From assembly GCF_000350145.1 (NCBI RefSeq), contig NZ_BAOL01000130.1, forward strand, positions 1-35,404: a stretch of DNA of 35,404 nucleotides. The letters run 5' to 3'. This stretch comes from Ilumatobacter nonamiensis YM16-303. Its GTDB lineage: Bacteria; Actinomycetota; Acidimicrobiia; Acidimicrobiales; Ilumatobacteraceae. The notes under the pieces are model-generated. The model saw only the letters and a program-made list of their open reading frames with translations, ran no database searches and had not been told where the DNA came from. The first letter of the stretch is position 1. Each line of letters starts with the position of its first letter. Shown one piece after another: positions 24,768 through 31,130 of this stretch. The translations under genes and the position numbers were made by a program.

Positions 24768-27410
24768 GTGAAGACACGTCTCTCATTGATCGACGGCGTG
24801 CTGGGCATCGGTTCGCGCGACCGCACGGTCCTGACCGTCGTCGCAACGAAGATCGTCTGGTACCAGATGCCGTTCACGAAGGCGTTCGGCACATCTCGAG
24901 GCGTTGTTCGTGGGAGTCGGAACTTCCTGGTGTGGGTGCGCGCCTGCGATGGGGACGGGAACGAGTTTGAGGGCATTGGGGAGGGCCAACCCCGTGGAGC
25001 TCTGACCGGGGATGCCATGGAGGTTTCGTGGAGGTTCCTCGAGGCTGCCACCGAGCGGTTGGTCGGTACTCGCCTCGATGCGACGAACCCGTCCAGCGCA
25101 ATCCGGTCGGTGCGGCGGGCCATGGGTGGACTCGAGAGCGTCCGATCAGACCATGCGGTGCCTGATCTGGGACACCGTCCGTTCTGCGGCACGGTGCTCG
25201 GCATCGAGGTCGCGTTGCTCGATCTCGTGTCGCGTGCGCAGGGTCGTGCGCTCCACGAAGTACTCGGCACGCAGCGCCCGGTCGTGCCCATCGTGACCCA
25301 GACGCTCAGCACGGTCACCGTGCGCCAACTCTCTGATCGTTTCCTTCGACGGGTGCGACGCCACGCCGAGAAATACGGCGCGATTCGGCTCAAGGGTTTC
25401 GGCGACGTCGAACGAGATCTGAAACTGCTCGCGGCCGTCGGGCAGGAACTGGAGGACCTCGGCCGCGACACGGTGGTGTGGATCGATCAGAACGGTGGGC
25501 TGTCCGACGAACAGGCGGGCGTGTTCATCGACCGTCTTGCTGCACTCATGCGTGACGGTTCACTCCCGCATCGCCTGATCCTGGAACAGCCGGTCAGTTC
25601 GAGTTCGTCGATGCTCCCGACCCTGCAGCGGCAGGCCGATGCGGTCGTCGCCGCCCCCGGCGATCTGCGAGTGATGGCGGACGAGAGCCTCTGGGAGGTC
25701 GCCGACTACAAGCAGGTCGCAGGTCGGCGCGGGTGTCGGGCGATCAACATCAAGACACCGAAGACCGGCGGACTGCTCGCAGCACTCGACCTCGTGAATC
25801 TGGCCGCGAAGTCCGGCGATGTGCAGGTGTACATCGGAGGGATGTTGGGCGCGAGTGACATCACGACCTGGACACACATCCATCTCGCGATGGCGGCTCG
25901 GCGAATCGACTACTCCACCGCCGTTCCACCCGTTCAGGTCGAGCAGAGGTTCGTCCGACCGCTCGCCAGGTTCGAAGCGGAGGCCACGAGGTTGTCGGTT
26001 CCCGAAGGACATGGGCTGGGCGCCGTTGTCGATGCCGCGCAACTGTTGCCGTACATCGTCCGGCAGGCCATGTCTCCGCCCGCCGAACCCCTGCTGCTGG
26101 CCGGACGGACCCCGAACGACTACTCCGACATCGTCGCGGGCGTGCGGAGGTTCGGTCGCTACAGCCTCGACAGCCACGTGCTCGAACGCGAAGCGATCCA
26201 ACGCGGGCTCGGAACCCACCGGATCTCGCCGATCGAGCTGTCGGTCGACGACGCTGCGGGTCGTTGTGCAGGCTTCAGTTGGTCGAAGTCCGTCCTGACA
26301 TCGCGTTCTGCTGGAGCGATGACCGTCGACAAGGAATCCACCCGTACGTTGTTGAGCCGTGCCGGAGTACCGACACCCGCAGGGAGGTCGTTCTCGCTCG
26401 ACGACTCGAGTGGAGCGGAGGAGTATGCGGACTCGATCGGATTCCCGGTCGTCGTGAAGCCGGTTGCCGGTACCGGGGGCCGAGGCGTGTTCACCGAGCT
26501 CCGAAGTCGCGAGGATGTGCGCGAAGCTTTCGCCAAGGCGGCCGCGTCGGCCGACGTGCGCCACGGCCTGATCGTCGAGACGCACGTCGCCGGCGACTCG
26601 TATCGCGTCTTCGTGATCGGCGATGAGGTCATCTCCGCGATTCGTTGGCACGGGACTGTGCTCGTCGGCGACGGGCGATCGACCGTCGCCGAACTCGCGA
26701 GCGCCCGAAATTCCTTTCGCCGAACCAGTCCCTATCTCTCGCACCGGTTGGCGAAGTTCGACGTGGCGGGTCTGGAGGCGCTCGCCCGGCAGGGCATCGG
26801 CCCGGACTCGGTTCCCGCACAGGCGCAGCGCGTCGAGTTGACACTCCACCCACAGGGTGGCGAGAACGAGGAAGTCGTCCACGAAATGCATCCGTCGATC
26901 AAACGGATCGCGGTCAACGCACTCAGGGCGATCCCGGGACTGGCCTACTCCGGAATCGACATCATCGCGCAGGATCATCGTGAACCCGCGCAATCCCAGA
27001 ACGTGTCCGTCATCGAACTGAACTCCAGCCCAGCGCTCACCTCCGCGGAATACCCGGCGCTCGGTCCCCGTCACCCGGTGGCAGGTCGCATCATCGAAGA
27101 GTGCATCGAGCGCGTCGGGCTCGATGCCACTCCGCTCGACAGCGGATCGATTGAGGTCGTGCTGACCGTCAACGGATTCTTTGTCGGCGGCGAATATCGA
27201 GCGTGGGTTGCGGATCGCGCGACCGAGCTCGAGATCGAGGTGTGCGACGTGCGCTCCGCGCACGGATCGTATGCGGCAACGGTCGCCGGTCGTTCGAGCG
27301 ACCTCGCGATCCTGGCATCTCACGCGATCATCGGCCCGCCCGACGCACGGCCCACGCGAGTGTCGACCGTGCCGGTTCGATGGATGACTGCGAAGGATCA
27401 GCAGTGCTGA
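24768..27410 (+). CDS. A3: dipeptide-epimerase-like enolase domain + ATP-grasp ligase + acylphosphatase-like domain
   Basis: An 880-residue A-type protein. The frame runs back into the secreted-protein gene, so GTG 24768, in the 37-base gap after that gene, is taken as start; GAGGG lies about 11 bases upstream. Enolase set: RLK (Lys209), WIDQN (Asp240), LEQP (Glu273), MADES (Asp305), NIKTPKTGG (Lys329) and YIGGML, all complete. The ATP-grasp keeps DKEST, VVVKP with TGGRG, VETHV, GIDII and IELNSSPALTSAEYP. In the C-terminal acylphosphatase-like domain the position of the catalytic Arg is Arg (FFVGGEYRAW), unlike A1 and A2, but the partner Asn is not seen. It is predicted active for both ligation and epimerisation. 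B2 starts 13 bases after its stop. Confidence 0.85.
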   Translation: MKTRLSLIDGVLGIGSRDRTVLTVVATKIVWYQMPFTKAFGTSRGVVRGSRNFLVWVRACDGDGNEFEGIGEGQPRGALTGDAMEVSWRFLEAATERLVGTRLDATNPSSAIRSVRRAMGGLESVRSDHAVPDLGHRPFCGTVLGIEVALLDLVSRAQGRALHEVLGTQRPVVPIVTQTLSTVTVRQLSDRFLRRVRRHAEKYGAIRLKGFGDVERDLKLLAAVGQELEDLGRDTVVWIDQNGGLSDEQAGVFIDRLAALMRDGSLPHRLILEQPVSSSSSMLPTLQRQADAVVAAPGDLRVMADESLWEVADYKQVAGRRGCRAINIKTPKTGGLLAALDLVNLAAKSGDVQVYIGGMLGASDITTWTHIHLAMAARRIDYSTAVPPVQVEQRFVRPLARFEAEATRLSVPEGHGLGAVVDAAQLLPYIVRQAMSPPAEPLLLAGRTPNDYSDIVAGVRRFGRYSLDSHVLEREAIQRGLGTHRISPIELSVDDAAGRCAGFSWSKSVLTSRSAGAMTVDKESTRTLLSRAGVPTPAGRSFSLDDSSGAEEYADSIGFPVVVKPVAGTGGRGVFTELRSREDVREAFAKAAASADVRHGLIVETHVAGDSYRVFVIGDEVISAIRWHGTVLVGDGRSTVAELASARNSFRRTSPYLSHRLAKFDVAGLEALARQGIGPDSVPAQAQRVELTLHPQGGENEEVVHEMHPSIKRIAVNALRAIPGLAYSGIDIIAQDHREPAQSQNVSVIELNSSPALTSAEYPALGPRHPVAGRIIEECIERVGLDATPLDSGSIEVVLTVNGFFVGGEYRAWVADRATELEIEVCDVRSAHGSYAATVAGRSSDLAILASHAIIGPPDARPTRVSTVPVRWMTAKDQQC

Positions 27411-27423
27411 CCGAGCACAACGC

Positions 27424-30069
27424 GTGCAGGCGTTGAGCGCGATGGCCTTCGGACGACGCAGGAGCAAGGCGGTGGCGCAAGGTGCTTCGATACCGCGATC
27501 TGGCTCCGATACGACCACGCGAGTTTCGGCCATCGTGGAGATTCATGTCGTCGAGTACGCAGCGCACGGCGGACCCGCCGCGCGCGGTTCGTCGATCTCA
27601 TCCAACGTGCTCGTCTGGGTCCGGATCCGAGATGACGCCGGCGCGGAGTACGTCGGCGTCGGTGAAGGTCTGCCGAGTTTGGATCTCCCGGGCACCGGGC
27701 CCGGCGCGGCGTGGAGATTTCTGGAGGCTGCAGCCGACGCCCTCCTTGGACGGGTGGTCGATCTGACCGGCCCGACCCTTGCGGTCGAGTCGGTACGCGA
27801 GGTACTGGCCGCTCTCGATCTGGTGGCGGCGGCTCATGCACCGGCCGGGGTCGGACCGGGCGCATTCCGGGGTTCCAGACTCGGCGTCGAGGCGGCGCTG
27901 CTCGACGTTGCCGCTCGGGGCCTCGATCGTCCGCTGTGCGCCCTGCTCGGCCAGCGGCGTTCCACCGTGACGGTCCCGGCGGTCCGGGTCGACGGAGCGG
28001 ACCCGTCGAGCGCGTGGGGGGAGCGGATCGAGAATTGCTCGTCCGATACCGGGGTGATCCGCATCGAGGGAGTCGGCGAACCGGAGTCGGACGCGGCGCT
28101 CGTTCGGGATGTCGGCGGACGAATACGGTCTGCGGGTCTCGCTCACGCCCTCCATGTCGTCGAAGGCGGTCGCTTGTCCGACGCCGACGCGTGCGTGTTC
28201 ATCGATCTCATCGCTGCACTGATTCGCGATGGGTCGATTCCGGCCGCCGTCGTGGTCCATGAGCCGGTCGGTGCCGAGTCGACGGTTCTGCCGGATCTCC
28301 AGCGTCGGGCTGATCGGGCGCTCGGCGGCCACGGCGACCTGCGGATCGCGACCACCGCGTCGACTCCGCCGGACGCTGGATCGAAGTGGTCCCACCGCCG
28401 TCGTCGTGGTTGCCGTGCCATCAGCATCGCGCCCCACCTGGTGGGCGGATACATGGCGGCGCTGAACCTGGCATCGGAGGATGCAGCCGGGAACGACCGT
28501 GAGGTCAGTTTGGCGTTCCCGACAGCGGGAGGCGACATCGCGTTCCGGATGCACCTTCACCTCGGTGTGTCGATGCCGCGCCTCGATCTGTTGTCCACGG
28601 CGCGCAGTGGAGGTGACGACCAGGGGATCGCGAGGCCTGGTCCCGAGCACCGGGCCGACTCGCAACACCTCGCGCCTCCATCGGGAGTCGGGTTGGGCGC
28701 CCACGTCGACTGGGCGACTCTGCTGCCGCGCGTGATTCGTGAGATGCGATTCCCGGCCGCCGAACCGCTGATCGTGAACGGCTTCGCGCCGAACGACTAT
28801 TCCGCCGAATCCGACGGACTCCGTCGTTTCGGTCGGGACGGTCTCGACAGCCACATTCTCGAACGTGAAGCGCTGGCGCGCGGTCTGCGAACAATACGCC
28901 TCTCGCGGATCGCACTGACGATCGACGACGCTTCGGGACGGAGCGTGACCTTTCACCGGGCCGAGTCGACGTCGAGCGCCAAGTCCGCTGCTGCGATCAG
29001 CGGGCACAAAGAGAGCACGCGGGTGCTTCTCGAACGAGCCGGTGTTCCGACTCCCGCAGGAAGGACCTTCGGGAGAGACAGCGCCGCCGAAGCCCAGGAG
29101 TACGCCGCAGAGATCGGCTTCCCGGTCGTGGTCAAGCCGGTCGCCGGGTGGGGCGGCCGGGGCGTTGCCACCAACCTGCGCGATCGAGCGGCCGTCGCCG
29201 AGGCATTCGTGTCTGCCGCCGGTAGTGCGGGGAGCGAGGCAGGACTGATCGTCGAAAAGCACATCGAAGGCGGGTCGTATCGAGTCTTCGTCCTCGGCGG
29301 TCGGGTCGTGTCGGCGCTGCGCAGACAGGGCTCGGTCCTGTACGGCGACGGACGACGAACGGTGGCCGAACTCGCCGGGATCCGCAACTCGTTCCGGCGG
29401 ACGAATCCGTATCTCCTGAATCGCCTCGTCAAGTTCGACGACGCCCTCGCGGATCTCCTTGATCGACAGGGTTTCGATGCCCACTCGATCCCCGATCGAG
29501 ACGTACCCGTGCACCTCACGCTCCATCAGCAATCCGGTGAAACCGAAGAGATGCTCGAACGATTCCACCCCTCGCTCCGCGAGATTGCGGAGCGAGCAGG
29601 TTCGGCAATCCCCGGACTCGAGTTCTCGGGGTTGGACATGATCATCGAGGACCCGTGCGCCGCCATCGAGACACAGAGCGCGGCGATCATCGAGGTGAAC
29701 AGCCGGCCGACGCTGACGTCTGCCGAGTTCGTTGCCTACGGGCCGCGTCATCCGATCGTGGGCAGGTACCTCGATTGGTGCCTCTCCGGCCGGGGGATCG
29801 ACCCGGGCGTACCGAGTGATGCGGCCATGACTGCCTCCCTGACGGTCCACGGGTTCTTCAGGGCAGTCGGCTACCGCGACTGGATCACGCACCAGTGCCG
29901 TGAACTCGACATCGAACTCACCGTGACGGACTCCGGTCCTGGCTACTTTCGCGCGACGATCGGTGGCCCCGTCGATCAGATTGCGATCATCGCATCCATT
30001 GCGATCGTGGGTCCGCCCGGAGCGGTACCCTCGCGTGTTTCCACCGAGCCGATCGGAGGCCGATTCTGA
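27424..30069 (+). CDS. B2: pseudo-epimerase domain + intact ATP-grasp ligase + acylphosphatase-like domain
   Basis: An 881-residue protein from GTG 27424; ATG 27442 is an alternative and neither has a strong ribosome site. The enolase-like domain (about 34-440) has lost most of its active site: Lys is Glu215 (RIEG), Asp is Val246, the DE pair is Thr-Ala (IATTAS, 308-313) and the last Lys is Ala336 (SIAPHL). Glu280 in HEPV is kept. YIGGML of the A proteins is replaced by LAFPTAGG. The ATP-grasp is complete: VVVKP (Lys571), VEKH (Glu611), GLDMI (Asp738), IEVNSRP (Glu757, Asn759). It shares with B1 the segments KPxAGWGGxG and RQGSVLYGDG, where the A proteins have KPVAGTxGxG and RWxGxxL, so A and B differ in ligase substrate pocket too. 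The acylphosphatase-like tail keeps Arg (AVGYRDW). Confidence 0.84.
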   Translation: MQALSAMAFGRRRSKAVAQGASIPRSGSDTTTRVSAIVEIHVVEYAAHGGPAARGSSISSNVLVWVRIRDDAGAEYVGVGEGLPSLDLPGTGPGAAWRFLEAAADALLGRVVDLTGPTLAVESVREVLAALDLVAAAHAPAGVGPGAFRGSRLGVEAALLDVAARGLDRPLCALLGQRRSTVTVPAVRVDGADPSSAWGERIENCSSDTGVIRIEGVGEPESDAALVRDVGGRIRSAGLAHALHVVEGGRLSDADACVFIDLIAALIRDGSIPAAVVVHEPVGAESTVLPDLQRRADRALGGHGDLRIATTASTPPDAGSKWSHRRRRGCRAISIAPHLVGGYMAALNLASEDAAGNDREVSLAFPTAGGDIAFRMHLHLGVSMPRLDLLSTARSGGDDQGIARPGPEHRADSQHLAPPSGVGLGAHVDWATLLPRVIREMRFPAAEPLIVNGFAPNDYSAESDGLRRFGRDGLDSHILEREALARGLRTIRLSRIALTIDDASGRSVTFHRAESTSSAKSAAAISGHKESTRVLLERAGVPTPAGRTFGRDSAAEAQEYAAEIGFPVVVKPVAGWGGRGVATNLRDRAAVAEAFVSAAGSAGSEAGLIVEKHIEGGSYRVFVLGGRVVSALRRQGSVLYGDGRRTVAELAGIRNSFRRTNPYLLNRLVKFDDALADLLDRQGFDAHSIPDRDVPVHLTLHQQSGETEEMLERFHPSLREIAERAGSAIPGLEFSGLDMIIEDPCAAIETQSAAIIEVNSRPTLTSAEFVAYGPRHPIVGRYLDWCLSGRGIDPGVPSDAAMTASLTVHGFFRAVGYRDWITHQCRELDIELTVTDSGPGYFRATIGGPVDQIAIIASIAIVGPPGAVPSRVSTEPIGGRF

Positions 30070-31100
30070 GTTCGCCAGAAGACAACCGGGTGCGACATGT
30101 GCCCTCCACCTGGCCATCCGCCGGATCGCCGACCGGACGGGCCGCCGACTCGGTTCTGGTCCATGCCGAGTTGACACGACGTGGCTTCGAGGCATTGCGC
30201 CTCTCGAGAGACGTGGTCGTTGCCGGCGCCGCAGACCGTTCGTCCGTCGCATTTCAAGGTGCAGTGCCGCCGACCGTCTCGCTCGCGGGGATGTCGATCG
30301 CACAATCGATCACCTTGACATCGTCGATGTGGCGCGATCGCGGAATCGCAACACCGCGTGGCCGCGTCCTGCGGACGTCGGCGGGGCTTGCCGCTCGCCG
30401 GTTCTTGGGGTCGACCGATCACGGGGTGGACCTCGTGGACGAGGTGACCACCGGACATCGCCCCCGCGGAGTGACGACGGTCGAGACCGAAACGGCCTTG
30501 GCCGATGCGCTCGGGTCATGCTCTGCAGCCCGGGTGTACGTTCGTGAACACCTCGACGGTGCCCTCGCCGCATGTCTCGTGGATCGCGACCGAGTCGTCC
30601 ACGCGATCGCCATCGACGGCACGGTGACGAGCGTCGGAGCGAAGGGAGCGGCCGTCGCTGTCGCCGCACTCGAGGCGCTCCCCGCGATGGAACTCGGGCA
30701 AATCGACCTCCTGATCCTCCCCGACGGCGAGGCGATGGCCCTTGCGGCCGAACCGGCCCCTGTCGTCAGCCGTGGGCCAGGAGGGATCGACCTGGTCGGA
30801 CGGCTCGTCGATCGCGCGGTCGGCGGCTCGACGTCGGATCGGGTGGCGGAGACTCCGTTCGCGATCGAACTCGCCGGGCTGTCGGATTCTGTCGGCCTGG
30901 CGGAGTCGATCGACGAGGATGACGCCGATCGGTTCGGACTCGGAATCTCGGTGACGTCCGTGGACCCCGTTCGTGGCGTCCTGCGAGTGGTGGCGACGGG
31001 CAGCTCCGATGGCATCGCCCTCCTCGCGCACGCTGCGACCGCCGGAGCGTTTGGTGACCGGCGGCGATGTTCCTCGGTGAGGACCAGTCCGGTTTCCTGA
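30066..31100 (+). CDS. P4: ATP-grasp-derived partner protein lacking the ligase core, probable CTG start
   Basis: A 344-residue protein of P type (ADSVLVH, LSRDVVVA, WRDRGIATPRGR, YVREHLDG, acylphosphatase-like end at about 262-340). The first standard start is GTG 30090, but reading from CTG 30066 gives a 4-base CTGA overlap with the stop of B2. It also gives exactly the same distance to the W-P motif (Trp16) as in P1 (GTGA) and P3 (ATGA), and Ser at position 2 as in both. I therefore annotate the CTG; if it is wrong the protein is 8 residues shorter. The nucleotide lysine and E-x-N metal ligands are absent. It is the last gene of the + strand run, and its stop lies inside a hairpin. Confidence 0.78.
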   Translation: MSSPEDNRVRHVPSTWPSAGSPTGRAADSVLVHAELTRRGFEALRLSRDVVVAGAADRSSVAFQGAVPPTVSLAGMSIAQSITLTSSMWRDRGIATPRGRVLRTSAGLAARRFLGSTDHGVDLVDEVTTGHRPRGVTTVETETALADALGSCSAARVYVREHLDGALAACLVDRDRVVHAIAIDGTVTSVGAKGAAVAVAALEALPAMELGQIDLLILPDGEAMALAAEPAPVVSRGPGGIDLVGRLVDRAVGGSTSDRVAETPFAIELAGLSDSVGLAESIDEDDADRFGLGISVTSVDPVRGVLRVVATGSSDGIALLAHAATAGAFGDRRRCSSVRTSPVS

Positions 31101-31130
31101 TCGACGGCGGTCTCTCCTACGTCGATCAGG
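31096..31130. terminator. Perfect inverted repeat between convergent genes, likely bidirectional terminator
   Basis: CCTGATCGACG (31096-31106) and its exact reverse complement CGTCGATCAGG (31120-31130) form an 11-bp stem with a 13-base loop. The stop codon of P4 (31098-31100) and the stop of the facing ABC gene (31126-31128) both lie inside the stem. No T-run follows on either side, as is common in GC-rich actinobacteria. Confidence 0.6.

Larger units (their letters stand above)
12743..31100 (+). other. Paralogous array of epimerase-ligase modules A1-P1-A2-P2/B1-P3-(secreted)-A3-B2-P4
   Basis: Eight genes in a row code for related proteins that share a pre-ATP-grasp block with the pattern D-S-x-V-L and an acylphosphatase-like C-terminus that ends close to R-V-S-T-x-P. 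They fall into types A (intact enolase domain), B (enolase residues lost) and P (no ATP-grasp core). One unrelated secreted protein is inserted after P3. The order suggests repeated duplication of an A-B-P unit with later loss and fusion. Details are given gene by gene. Confidence 0.8.

Noticed and set aside
27598-30303. 901-codon open frame on the - strand opposite B2 and P4
   Set aside because: It is antisense to a clear protein family with conserved motifs. Long antisense frames are expected in GC-rich DNA, and the translation is low-complexity and Arg/Asp-rich without domains.
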